Shown here: one piece after another, positions 21,367 through 28,775 of the stretch
How positions within the stretch are numbered: the first letter of the stretch is position 1
Layout: the number at the start of each line of letters is the position of its first letter
Assembly (NCBI GenBank): GCA_021786385.1
Contig: JAJYNJ010000093.1
Location: forward strand, 32,786-68,207
Reading direction: 5' to 3'
Source: Chloroflexota bacterium
Lineage (GTDB): Bacteria > Chloroflexota > Limnocylindria > Limnocylindrales > CSP1-4
Length of the DNA: 35,422 nt
Notes under the pieces: generated by a model
What the model saw: only the letters and a program-made list of their open reading frames with translations
Told to the model about the DNA's origin: nothing
Database searches by the model: none
Made by a program: the position numbers and the translations under genes

Positions 21367-21450
21367 TCGGCAGCACCCAAGCCGGCGCGCACCCAGCCGC
21401 CCGTGCACCCGGACGACGGCCGACCCACGATCGGCCGGCATCCCGCGGGC

Positions 21451-21495
21451 TATCCTAGTCCCATGCCCTTGACCCGCGCGTGCCCTCTCCCGTGA
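21451..21495 (+). promoter_or_regulatory. dnaE promoter and 10-codon upstream reading frame
   Basis: TATCCT (21451-21456) is followed by exactly six bases and an ATG at 21463. This ATG opens a short frame, MPLTRACPLP, that stops at TGA 21493-21495. The stop overlaps an in-frame dnaE GTG at 21492 (GTGA). The short frame may be translated from a leaderless mRNA and coupled to dnaE. A base error that breaks a normal dnaE start at 21463 is the alternative. Confidence 0.45.
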
Positions 21496-24400
21496 CGATC
21501 GCTCCCAACGACTTCACCCACCTGCACGTCCACACCGAGTTCAGTCTGCTCGACGGCCTCGGGCGGATCGACGACTTGGTCGCCGAGGCATCCGCGCTCG
21601 GGTTCGACTCTCTGGCGATCACGGATCACGGCGCGCTCTACGGGGCCGTGGCGTTCTACCAGGCCGCCACCCAGCGCGGCATCAAGCCGATCATCGGCGT
21701 CGAAACGTACGTGGCGCGCCGTTCGATGACGGACCGCGACGGCAGGGCAGACGCGCAACCGTACCACCTGGTCCTGCTGGCGAAGGACTGGACCGGCTAC
21801 CAGAACCTGTGCCGGATCATCACCGATGCGCACCTGCAGGGGTACTACTACAAGCCGCGCATCGATCGGGACTACCTCGCGCAGCACGCCGAGGGCCTGA
21901 TCGGCATGTCCGCTTGCCTGGGTGGCGAGATCCCCAAGGCGCTCGAGGTCGACGACTGGGAGGGCGCCCGCCGGCTCGCCGGCGCCTACCGCGACATCTT
22001 TGGTCCCGGCAACTTCTACCTGGAGCTCCAGGACCACGGGATCCCGCTGCAGCGGCGGCTCAACGAGCAGCTGCTGCGTCTCGCGCCCGAGATGGGACTG
22101 CCCCTCGTCGCCACCAACGACTTGCACTACGTCCGGCGCGCCCAAGCCGAGGCCCACGACGTGCTCCTCTGCATCGGGACCGCGTCGACGCTCGACACGC
22201 CGAACCGGATGCGCTTCGAGAGCGACGAGTTCTACCTCAAGAGCGCGGCCGAGATGGAGGCGCTCTTCCGCGACGTGCCGGAGGCCCTCCGCAACACCCG
22301 GCGCATCGCCGAGATGGTCGACCTGAAGCTGCAGTTCGGCCAGCTCCGTCTGCCGGACTTCCCCGTCCCCCCGGGGCATACCGCGGAGTCCTGGTTGCGC
22401 GCGGAGTGCGAGCGGGGCCTGCAGGAACGCTACCCGGCGGTCACGCCGGAGATCCGCGAACGGCTCGACTACGAGCTCGACGTGATCTGCCGCATGGGCT
22501 ACGCGGGGTACTTCTTGATCGTCGCCGACTTTACCCGCTTCGCGCGCGAGCAGGGGATCGCCATCACGTGTCGCGGCAGCGCCCCCGGATCGATCGTGAC
22601 GCACACGCTCGGCATCACGCCGGTCGACCCGATCCGCTACGAGCTGCCGTTCGAGCGGTTCCTCAACCCCGATCGCGTCACGATGCCCGACATCGACGTG
22701 GACTTCGAGGACGCGCGTCGCGACGAGGTCATCAACTACGTCACGCGCAAGTACGGCGCCGATCATGTCGCCCAGATCATCACGTTCGGCACCATGCAAG
22801 CGCGCGCGGCCATCCGGGACGTCGGGCGCGTCCTCGGCATGCCGTACGGGGACGTCGACCGGATCGCCAAACTCGTCCCGAACCAGCTCGGGATCCACCT
22901 CGAAGAGGCCATCGCGCAGGCGCCCGAGCTGCGCGGGCTGTACGACGGCGACCCGCAGATCCATCGTCTGATCGAGCTTGCCAAGCAGGTCGAGGGGGTC
23001 GCGCGCAACGCCTCGACCCACGCCGCCGGCGTCGTGATCAGCCGCGAGCCGCTGACCGAGATCATGCCGCTCCAGAGAGCGACCAACTCGGAAGCGCTCA
23101 TGACGCAGTACGAGATGCACGGCGTCGACGCGCTGGGGCTCCTCAAGTTCGACTTCCTGGGTCTCTCCAACCTGACGATCCTGCGGCACGCGGTCGATAC
23201 GATCCGCCGGCACCGCGGCGTCGAGATCGACCTCGACCAGATCCCGCTCGACGACGCGAAGACGTTCGAGCTGCTCGCCTCGGGCGAAACGACGGGTGTC
23301 TTCCAGCTGGAGTCGGCGGGGATGCGCCGCTACATCCGCGAGCTGCGTCCGACATCGGTGTACGACCTGGCGGCGATGGTGGCGCTCTACCGCCCCGGCC
23401 CCATGGACAACATCCCGGCCTACATCCGGCGCAAGCACGGGGAGGAACCGATCACCTACCTGCACCCGCTCCTCGAGCCGTACCTCTCCAAGACGTACGG
23501 CATCTTCGTCTACCAGGAGGACATCATGGCGGCGGCCAAGGCGCTCGCCGGCTTCAGCGGCCCCGAGGCGGACACCCTCGGCTACGCCATCCGCAAGAAG
23601 AAAGACGACGTCCTCCAGCAGATGATGGCGAAGTTCGTCCCGCAGGCCGCGGAGCGCGGCGTGAAGCCCGACGTGATCGAGGCCGTCTTCAAGGCCTTCG
23701 CCCCGTTCGCCCGGTACGGCTTCAACAAGGCGCACGCCACGACGTACGGCCTGGTCGCGTACCAGACCGCGTACCTCAAGGCGAACTACACGGTCGAGTA
23801 CATGGCCAGCGTGTTGACCGCGTTCCGCGACAACACCGACAAGGTGGCCGCGGCGGTGGCCGAGTGCCGGCGCCTGGGGATCGAGGTCCGCCCGCCCGAC
23901 GTGCACCGCAGCCACCTCGACTTCACCGTCGAGGGAGACGCCATCCGTTTCGGGCTGCTGGCCGTCAAGAACGTGGGCCAGGGCGCCATCGAGTCGATCA
24001 TCACCGCCCGCGAGGCCGAGGGCGATTTCCGCTCGCTGACCGACCTGTGCCGACGCGTCGACCTGCGCCTGGTGAACAAGCGTGTGCTCGAGTCGCTGAT
24101 CAAAGTCGGGGCCCTGGGGCGCTTCGGGCACCCAGCACAGCTGCTGCTCGCGCTCGACGACGCGATGGCCGCCGCGCAGGCCGAACAGCGGGACCGCTCG
24201 AGCGGCCAGACGTCGCTCTTCGGCGACGCAGCGGAGCCCGAAGCGCTGGAGCGGCCGCTGCCGCCCGCGACGGAGGCGCCGCCCCGCGAGCGGCTGCGCT
24301 GGGAGAAGGAGTTGATCGGGCTCTATCTCTCCGACCATCCGCTGGCCGCGCTGGCACAGCAGCTCGACCGCTACGTCACCGCGTACAGCGGGGATCTCGG

Positions 24401-25418
24401 GGAAGAGATGGACCAGCAGCGGGTGGTCGTCGGCGGTGTCGTGACGGGCGTCCGGCGGGTGATCACGAAGTCGAAGGCCACGATGGGCGTGGCGACCCTC
24501 GAGGACCTGCAGGGAACGATCGAGGTGATCGTCTTCCCGAAGACGTTCGAGGCGACGGTGGCGACCTGGCAGGAAGATGCGATCCTGTTGGTGGCCGGGC
24601 GGGTCGACCACAAGGGCGACGGATCGGTGGTGCTGGCCGACTCGGTCTGGACGTGGGAGGAGGCGGCCGGGCTCGGCGAGGGCGCCTTCGCCCGACAGGT
24701 GCAGTCGTTCGAGCAGGGGCGGCGCGGTGGCCGGGGAGCGGGCCGATGGGGGGCGCCGGCCGCCGTCGATGCCTCCTCGACCGGCGGCCGGCCGGGCGGC
24801 GACGGCGCGGTCGGCACTGGGCTGCGCGGCGCGGTCGGTGGTGCTCCGAACGGCCACGCCGCGAACGGCCATGCTCCGGACGGCCACGCCGGCCACGTGG
24901 TCCGGCGCGTGATCCCCCACGTCTCACCACTGCGCGGCGGGGGCATCCTGGGTGAACTCGAGATCGACGTCCCGGTGGCCACTGGGCGGGCGCCGACGGG
25001 CGGTGCGATCGGCTCGGCCGAGCGGTCGGCGCTGCCACCTAGCACGGCCCGTTCGGTGGCTTCGCTCGCGCCGCCCGCGTTCTCGGACGACGAGCCGCCG
25101 CCGCCGATCGAAGCGGAGCGCGCCGCGGCCCGCCGGGCCGCAGCGCCCACGCGTCCGCTGGAGGCGATGCCCGGGGAGGCGCTCCACGTGCGCTTCGGGT
25201 TCCACTCGGGCGAGCCGCTCGCCGAGGTGTTCGCCGCCGTCCGCGAGATCCTGCGCAGCCGCCCGGGCCAGACGCCGGTCGTGCTCGAGGTTCCGCTCGG
25301 TGACGGCCGCACGCAGCCGATGGAGCTGCGCACGCGGGTCGCCTACGACGCGGAGCTGCTGGCGGAGTTCGAGCGGCGCTTCGCCGGCGCGGTCACGCTG
25401 GAGCTCGGTGCCGACTGA
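21480..25418 (+). CDS. dnaE: DNA polymerase III alpha subunit (DnaE)
   Basis: This is the replicative DNA polymerase III alpha subunit, up to 1312 residues. The PHP domain begins at HLHVHTEFSLLDGLGRI. The polymerase active site has the motif PDIDVDFED, with catalytic aspartates near 404 and 406. The fingers follow, then helix-hairpin-helix motifs and an OB fold around residues 980-1065 (VVVGGVVTGVRRVITKSKATM). A low-complexity linker of about 155 residues rich in Gly, Ala and Pro follows, including NGHAANGHAPDGHAGH near 1124-1139. The end is a small conserved domain (ALHVRFGFHSGEPLAEV onward). No intein is present. The start is GTG 21480 or GTG 21492; the second overlaps an upstream mini-frame stop. 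It is a DnaE1-type enzyme, probably the main replicase. Confidence 0.96.
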   Translation: MPSPVTIAPNDFTHLHVHTEFSLLDGLGRIDDLVAEASALGFDSLAITDHGALYGAVAFYQAATQRGIKPIIGVETYVARRSMTDRDGRADAQPYHLVLLAKDWTGYQNLCRIITDAHLQGYYYKPRIDRDYLAQHAEGLIGMSACLGGEIPKALEVDDWEGARRLAGAYRDIFGPGNFYLELQDHGIPLQRRLNEQLLRLAPEMGLPLVATNDLHYVRRAQAEAHDVLLCIGTASTLDTPNRMRFESDEFYLKSAAEMEALFRDVPEALRNTRRIAEMVDLKLQFGQLRLPDFPVPPGHTAESWLRAECERGLQERYPAVTPEIRERLDYELDVICRMGYAGYFLIVADFTRFAREQGIAITCRGSAPGSIVTHTLGITPVDPIRYELPFERFLNPDRVTMPDIDVDFEDARRDEVINYVTRKYGADHVAQIITFGTMQARAAIRDVGRVLGMPYGDVDRIAKLVPNQLGIHLEEAIAQAPELRGLYDGDPQIHRLIELAKQVEGVARNASTHAAGVVISREPLTEIMPLQRATNSEALMTQYEMHGVDALGLLKFDFLGLSNLTILRHAVDTIRRHRGVEIDLDQIPLDDAKTFELLASGETTGVFQLESAGMRRYIRELRPTSVYDLAAMVALYRPGPMDNIPAYIRRKHGEEPITYLHPLLEPYLSKTYGIFVYQEDIMAAAKALAGFSGPEADTLGYAIRKKKDDVLQQMMAKFVPQAAERGVKPDVIEAVFKAFAPFARYGFNKAHATTYGLVAYQTAYLKANYTVEYMASVLTAFRDNTDKVAAAVAECRRLGIEVRPPDVHRSHLDFTVEGDAIRFGLLAVKNVGQGAIESIITAREAEGDFRSLTDLCRRVDLRLVNKRVLESLIKVGALGRFGHPAQLLLALDDAMAAAQAEQRDRSSGQTSLFGDAAEPEALERPLPPATEAPPRERLRWEKELIGLYLSDHPLAALAQQLDRYVTAYSGDLGEEMDQQRVVVGGVVTGVRRVITKSKATMGVATLEDLQGTIEVIVFPKTFEATVATWQEDAILLVAGRVDHKGDGSVVLADSVWTWEEAAGLGEGAFARQVQSFEQGRRGGRGAGRWGAPAAVDASSTGGRPGGDGAVGTGLRGAVGGAPNGHAANGHAPDGHAGHVVRRVIPHVSPLRGGGILGELEIDVPVATGRAPTGGAIGSAERSALPPSTARSVASLAPPAFSDDEPPPPIEAERAAARRAAAPTRPLEAMPGEALHVRFGFHSGEPLAEVFAAVREILRSRPGQTPVVLEVPLGDGRTQPMELRTRVAYDAELLAEFERRFAGAVTLELGAD

Positions 25419-25451
25419 GTGCCGGCCGAAGCGCGTGCCCGCAGGACCCGC

Positions 25452-25967
25452 CTACGTCGAGACCGGGATCGTCGGGACGCCCGCGAAGTAGATCGCCTCC
25501 TTCTCGCGGGCCACGATCCAGTCGGCAAGCGCGCTGTTGACGAGCAGCGTGCCTGCGTCGTGCATCTGCAGCTGGCCGCCACTCAGGTAGGCGATCGTCG
25601 CCGTCGTCAGGGGCACCATCGGCCCGCGATGGGCCAGGCTCCGCAGCGGCGCGACGCCGGGGTACGCATGCAGCTCGCCGAGGACACCGTATGGACCCAG
25701 CTGGACGTGGACCCGGTGACGCACGGTGTGTACGCGTCGCTGTCGGTCCTGTGACGGGTCGGTCGCCTCCACCGCGTAGAGCTCGTCCCGCCGGATCTCG
25801 ACCCGCTCCAACGCGACGCGGCGGCCGTCGTCGAGGCTCTCCAGGACCGCGTCACGCAGCACGATGACCTCGGCCGCGTTGAGCGCATCGGTGAGGCGGG
25901 ATGCCGTCAGGTCGAGGGCGCCCGAGATCCGGCAATCTCCCGCGTAGCCGGCGAATCGGATCTGCAT
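25452..25967 (-). CDS. Conserved small protein, local paralogous family (member A)
   Basis: A 171-residue soluble protein with an ATG at 25967 and a GGAGG site 6 nt upstream. It shares a two-part pattern with three other proteins in the window (30015-30497, 29548-30018, 31987-32643). The first part is a SGALDLTASRLTDALN segment followed by LRDAV. The second is GVLGELHAYPG, then MVPLTTATIAYLSGG and LLVNSALADWI. The strands alternate as in a beta-rich sensor or binding domain; no catalytic motif, signal peptide or membrane helix is visible. The pattern resembles a domain of unknown function common in Chloroflexota; I do not assign a database name with certainty. It is convergent with dnaE and divergent from the ArsR operon. 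Confidence 0.8.
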   Translation of the reverse strand: MQIRFAGYAGDCRISGALDLTASRLTDALNAAEVIVLRDAVLESLDDGRRVALERVEIRRDELYAVEATDPSQDRQRRVHTVRHRVHVQLGPYGVLGELHAYPGVAPLRSLAHRGPMVPLTTATIAYLSGGQLQMHDAGTLLVNSALADWIVAREKEAIYFAGVPTIPVST

Positions 25968-26075
25968 CGCTCCCTCCTGGTGCTGGGCTCCAGTCTCCGC
26001 CGACGACGCGGGGGGATCCAGCCCCCCACTGGTACGGGGCGGCGATGGGACCGCCAGGTGGGGCGCATCTGAGCT

Positions 26076-26106
26076 ACTTGCGCAAGCACGCAATATCGGC
26101 TAGCAT
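26076..26106 (+). promoter_or_regulatory. Promoter and operator candidate of the ArsR operon
   Basis: TTGCGC (26078-26083), a 17-bp spacer and TAGCAT (26101-26106) form a good sigma-70-type promoter. An inverted repeat TTGCG-N6-CGCAA (26078-26093) covers the -35 and the start of the spacer, and a TTGCGCAA palindrome lies inside it. An ArsR dimer binding there would block polymerase, giving autoregulation. Confidence 0.55.
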
Positions 26107-26169
26107 CCGTCTGACCCGTGGTCGTTGCGCGTGAGCGCGCACCGGCCGGACGGGACGTCGGGGAGGTCC

Positions 26170-26520
26170 ATGAACGGAGATCCAGCGCGCTACCAGCTGC
26201 ACGCCGAGGTGTGCAAGGTCCTGACGGATCCGAAGCGGCTCATGCTGATCGACGCCCTCGCGGGCGGTGAACGATCGGTAGGGGAGCTCGCGGTGGTCCT
26301 TGGCGTCACGCTGGCCAACGCGAGCCAGCACCTCGGCGTGCTGCGCCATGCGGGCCTCGTCGAGACACGCCGCGAGGGCACGACCGTGCTCTACCGGCTG
26401 AGCGAACCAGAGATCGTGGAAGCCTGCCGGATCATCGAGCGCCTCGTCGCCCGACGCACCCGCCCACAGGTCTCCGCGCCCCATCCCACGGCGACACTGG
26501 CAACCACCACACGGAGTTGA
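26170..26520 (+). CDS. ArsR/SmtB-family transcriptional regulator
   Basis: A 116-residue winged helix-turn-helix repressor. The core AEVCKVLTDPKRLMLIDALAGGERSVGELA, then LANASQHLGVLRHAGLVETRREGTTVLYRL, is the ArsR recognition and wing region. Only one cysteine (in EVCK) is present, and the usual metal-binding ELCVCDL motif is missing. It may therefore sense redox state, sulfur species or another ligand rather than arsenic. The ATG at 26170 follows a GGGAGG site by 3 nt; GTG 26131 or TTG 26125 would add a tail with no family similarity. It is the first gene of the redox cluster and probably represses it. Confidence 0.9.
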   Translation: MNGDPARYQLHAEVCKVLTDPKRLMLIDALAGGERSVGELAVVLGVTLANASQHLGVLRHAGLVETRREGTTVLYRLSEPEIVEACRIIERLVARRTRPQVSAPHPTATLATTTRS

Positions 26521-26525
26521 GCACG

Positions 26526-26933
26526 ATGACGATCGGCACCCACTACACGTTCGGCACGCGCCTCGCGCGTCCCCTGGCCGAGGCCCGCCCCCTGGTGGAG
26601 GCCGCCCTGAAGACCGAAGGCTTCGGCGTGCTGACCGAGATCGACGTGGCTGCAACCATGCGGGCGAAGCTGGGCATCGAGCAGGATCCATACCTGATCC
26701 TCGGGGCCTGCAACCCGCCGTTGGCGCATCGGGCCCTGCAGGTCGATCCGTCGGTCGGCGCGCTGCTGCCGTGCAACGTCGTCCTCCGAGAGGAGGCGGG
26801 TCAGACGATCGTGGAGGCGCTCGACCCGACCGCCGCGATGGGCATCTCGGATGCCCCCGGGCTCGTCGACGTGGCGTCCGAAGCCCGCGAACGACTGCAA
26901 CGCGTGATCGCTAGCCTGGAGGTGCAGGCATGA
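26526..26933 (+). CDS. DUF302 family protein
   Basis: This is a DUF302 protein of 135 residues. It contains the family hallmarks EVLTEIDVAATM-type strand (here GFGVLTEIDVAATMRAKLG), YLILGACNPPLAHRAL and GALLPCNVVLREE. The function is unknown; members often sit with redox and sulfur genes. Two conserved cysteines (GACNP and LPCNV) could be redox-active. The ATG at 26526 is 9 nt after a GGAG sequence; a TTG at 26517 overlapping the ArsR stop is the alternative. Its stop overlaps the glutaredoxin start (ATGA). Confidence 0.92.
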   Translation: MTIGTHYTFGTRLARPLAEARPLVEAALKTEGFGVLTEIDVAATMRAKLGIEQDPYLILGACNPPLAHRALQVDPSVGALLPCNVVLREEAGQTIVEALDPTAAMGISDAPGLVDVASEARERLQRVIASLEVQA

Positions 26934-27205
26934 CCGGGACCCCCGCTCGACCCCACCGCGTCCTCGTCTTCACGACGCCGACATGCCCCTGGTGTAACCG
27001 CGCCAAGGCGTACCTGCGTGCCCACGGGGTGCCGTTCCGCGAGGTCGACGTGAGCCGTGACGTGGCCGCCGCGCGGGACCTCGTGCGGCGCACCGGCCAG
27101 ATGGGCGTGCCGGTGATCGAGATCGACGGCCGCCCGATCGTCGGCTTCGACCAGGCGCGCATCGACGCGTTGCTCGGCCTGCGGGCGAGCGCGCCGGTGC
27201 ACTGA
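26930..27205 (+). CDS. Glutaredoxin-family thiol-disulfide oxidoreductase
   Basis: A 91-residue glutaredoxin (Grx/NrdH-like) with the active site CPWC at C19-C22, the cis-proline loop GVPVIEIDG, and the IVGFD end typical of NrdH/MrxA-type redoxins. It reduces disulfides using a thiol donor; whether it uses glutathione, mycothiol or thioredoxin reductase cannot be read here. The ATG overlaps the DUF302 stop by 4 bases, so the two are translationally coupled. It is the clearest indication that this operon serves thiol redox balance. Confidence 0.94.
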   Translation: MTGTPARPHRVLVFTTPTCPWCNRAKAYLRAHGVPFREVDVSRDVAAARDLVRRTGQMGVPVIEIDGRPIVGFDQARIDALLGLRASAPVH

Positions 27206-27304
27206 CGCTCGACTGCCAGGGCTCGGCAACCGCCCAGGGGTTGGGCAGACCAGATCTGTCGGCATCCCATCGTTCCTCAGTCATCGCAAGGAGGAGTCAC
27301 TACC

Positions 27305-27604
27305 ATGGCCACTCAGGTCCAGCCGCTCGGAAGCCGTGTCCTCGTCCGCGTCCTCGCGGAGGAGAGCGTCACGAAGTCCGGGATCCTGCTCCCCGACACG
27401 GCGAAGGAGAAGCCGCAGCGCGGCGAGGTCGTCGCGGTCGGCGACGACACGGAGACCATCAAGGTCAGCGTGGGCGACCGCGTCCTCTTTCCCAAGTACA
27501 CCGGCACGGAGATCCGCCTGGAGGGCGAAGACCACCTGATCATCGACTCGAACGACCTGCTGGCGATCCTGCGGGAGACGCCCGCCGCCGTCGCGGCCGC
27601 CTGA
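27305..27604 (+). CDS. groES: Second GroES-like co-chaperonin, roof loop missing
   Basis: A GroES paralogue of 99 residues, starting at the ATG 27305 with a GGAGGAG site 8-9 nt upstream. The N-terminus QPLGSRVLVRVL and the mobile loop [16 protein letters not shown], which docks on GroEL, are intact. The segment after VVAVG is short: GDDTETIKVSVGD replaces the longer [18 protein letters not shown] of the groEL-linked copy. The roof hairpin that closes the top of the lid is thus largely absent. The tail ends in an Ala-rich extension. No groEL accompanies it; it lies 99 bp after the glutaredoxin gene and 21 bp before a DsrE-like gene. It could make mixed lids with the first GroES or serve GroEL under stress. 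Confidence 0.93.
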   Translation: MATQVQPLGSRVLVRVLAEESVTKSGILLPDTAKEKPQRGEVVAVGDDTETIKVSVGDRVLFPKYTGTEIRLEGEDHLIIDSNDLLAILRETPAAVAAA

Positions 27605-27625
27605 GCGACCGGCGAGCTGCGTCCC

Positions 27626-27958
27626 ATGGCCGACAAGCTACTGGTGGTGATCGTTTCCGACGATGTGAAGGCGTCCGTGGGGGCTCGCATGGCCGCCCGG
27701 ATGGCGGAACGCGGCACCCTCGAGGACATTCGCGTGCTCTTCTTCGGGCCGAGTGAGCGTCTGCTGGCGGATCCGCCAGCCGATCTCGCGGAGTCGCTCG
27801 CCACACTGCGCCGCCATGCACGGCCGCTGGCCTGCCAGGCGGTGGCGCAGCAGCTCGGCGTGCTGAGCCGCCTGACGGAGGTTGACACCGAGCTGGTGCC
27901 GGCCGGCGAGGAGGTCGAGCGCCGGCTGCGCGACGGCTACGAAATCATGACCTTCTAA
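27626..27958 (+). CDS. DsrE-like small protein
   Basis: A 110-residue protein resembling the DsrE/DsrF-like superfamily, whose members handle sulfur atoms as persulfides. It has the pattern KLLVVIVSDDVKASVGARMA, EDIRVLFFGPSERLLA, a single cysteine at C70 in RPLACQAVA, and the conserved end GYEIMTF. C70 would be the sulfur acceptor. No signal peptide is present, so it is cytoplasmic. It follows the second GroES by 21 bp and is probably in the same operon. Confidence 0.82.
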   Translation: MADKLLVVIVSDDVKASVGARMAARMAERGTLEDIRVLFFGPSERLLADPPADLAESLATLRRHARPLACQAVAQQLGVLSRLTEVDTELVPAGEEVERRLRDGYEIMTF

Positions 27959-28064
27959 GGCGGACAGCGATGCGCCTGTTGCTGCCGGGTCGGCACGGCC
28001 GGGGATCGCGGCAGGGGTCGCACACGGGATCGGGCGGACCGCGTTGCGGCTCGGACCGGCGACG

Positions 28065-28667
28065 ATGAGCCGTCCCTGTGATCCTGCCGCACTGGCCTGC
28101 AGCGTGGCCGGATCGCTGCACGAGGCCGGTTCGTCGCTGCGCGCCGTGCTCAGTTTGCGGTTCGTGGCGGAGGCACTCGTCTGGAGCGTCGCCGCGCTGC
28201 TGGCCTTCGGGCTCGTGGCTGCCATCATCCCGAACCCGATCTTCGGGCGGAGCATCCCCCCGGCGCCGTTCGCGATCGCCGTCTGGCTGCTCTCGGCCCC
28301 GTTGATGGGGCTGATCGGGGCCACCTACGGTCGAGCGGCCCGTGAACGGGCGGCCGCTCTCGCCCCGTCGTCGTCGGGTCTGCTCGTGTCGTTGGGCACG
28401 GTCGGGACGGCGGGCGAGGCGGAGCCCGAGGGGCGTGGCACCACCGCCGCCACGATCGGCAGCCTGGCCGCCTTCTTGGCGATCGGCTGCCCGGTGTGCA
28501 ACAAGGTGGCGCTGCTGTTGCTCGGGGCGAGCGGCGCGCTCACCGTGTTCGCCCCGCTGCAGCCCGTGATCGGGGCGGCCTCGCTCCTGCTGCTTGCCGG
28601 GACGCTGGTTTGGCGGCTGCGCCTCCTGGCTCGTGGGGTGGCCTGCGCGGTACCGGCACGAGCCTGA
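28065..28667 (+). CDS. Membrane protein with intramembrane CPVC motif, unknown function
   Basis: A 200-residue integral membrane protein with four to five hydrophobic helices (about 38-55, 68-88, 129-150, 155-170 and 170-188). A CPVC motif (C142-C145, in IGCPVCNKVALLLLG) sits inside the third, near the membrane face. This is the same spacing as thioredoxin-type active sites. A quinone- or thiol-linked redox role like that of DsbB/VKOR-type proteins is possible, but the fold is not one I recognise. The ATG at 28065 is chosen with a weak GGA site; the TTG at 28044 is an alternative. It is the last plus-strand gene of the redox cluster. Confidence 0.75.
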   Translation: MSRPCDPAALACSVAGSLHEAGSSLRAVLSLRFVAEALVWSVAALLAFGLVAAIIPNPIFGRSIPPAPFAIAVWLLSAPLMGLIGATYGRAARERAAALAPSSSGLLVSLGTVGTAGEAEPEGRGTTAATIGSLAAFLAIGCPVCNKVALLLLGASGALTVFAPLQPVIGAASLLLLAGTLVWRLRLLARGVACAVPARA

Positions 28668-28729
28668 CGCGGGGTCCGCGGCTCCGGCGCAGGCTTGCGG
28701 CCGGGCCCGCAGGGCAGGGGACCGCGGCT

Positions 28730-28746
28730 GCTCGACGTGGTCGAGC
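28730..28746. terminator. Small hairpin between convergent genes
   Basis: A 7-bp stem (GCTCGAC at 28730-28736 with GTCGAGC at 28740-28746) with a three-base loop lies between the convergent membrane protein and isochorismatase genes. There is no T tract, so termination is only suggested by position. Confidence 0.25.
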
Positions 28747-28775
28747 CCGACGCGCCGGCGCTCGCACCGGGCCGT

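Larger units (their letters stand above)
20748..21450. other. Repeat-rich intergenic region before dnaE
   Basis: About 700 bp between the divergent AIM24 and dnaE genes carries no convincing gene; open frames there are Pro/Arg-biased and differ between frames without family similarity. It holds three repeat structures listed separately: an 8-bp tandem array, a pair of 21-bp inverted repeats, and five GCCACT boxes. A shorter GGTGGCCT-type repetition lies near 20860-20880. Confidence 0.7.

Noticed and set aside
20467-21441. 324-residue minus-strand frame in the repeat-rich region before dnaE
   Set aside because: Composition is Pro/Arg/Gly-biased, it runs through tandem repeats, and it overlaps the AIM24 gene in a different frame.
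21450-24920. 1156-residue open frame on the minus strand opposite dnaE
   Set aside because: It mirrors dnaE codons in high-GC DNA (Arg/Asp/Val-rich, no domain), while the plus strand gives a full polymerase.
21480-25418. Intein or split in dnaE
   Set aside because: No splicing motifs are visible, and the extra length is a low-complexity linker.
27206-27304. CIRCE (HrcA) operator before the second groES
   Set aside because: No TTAGCACTC-type inverted repeat is present in this interval.
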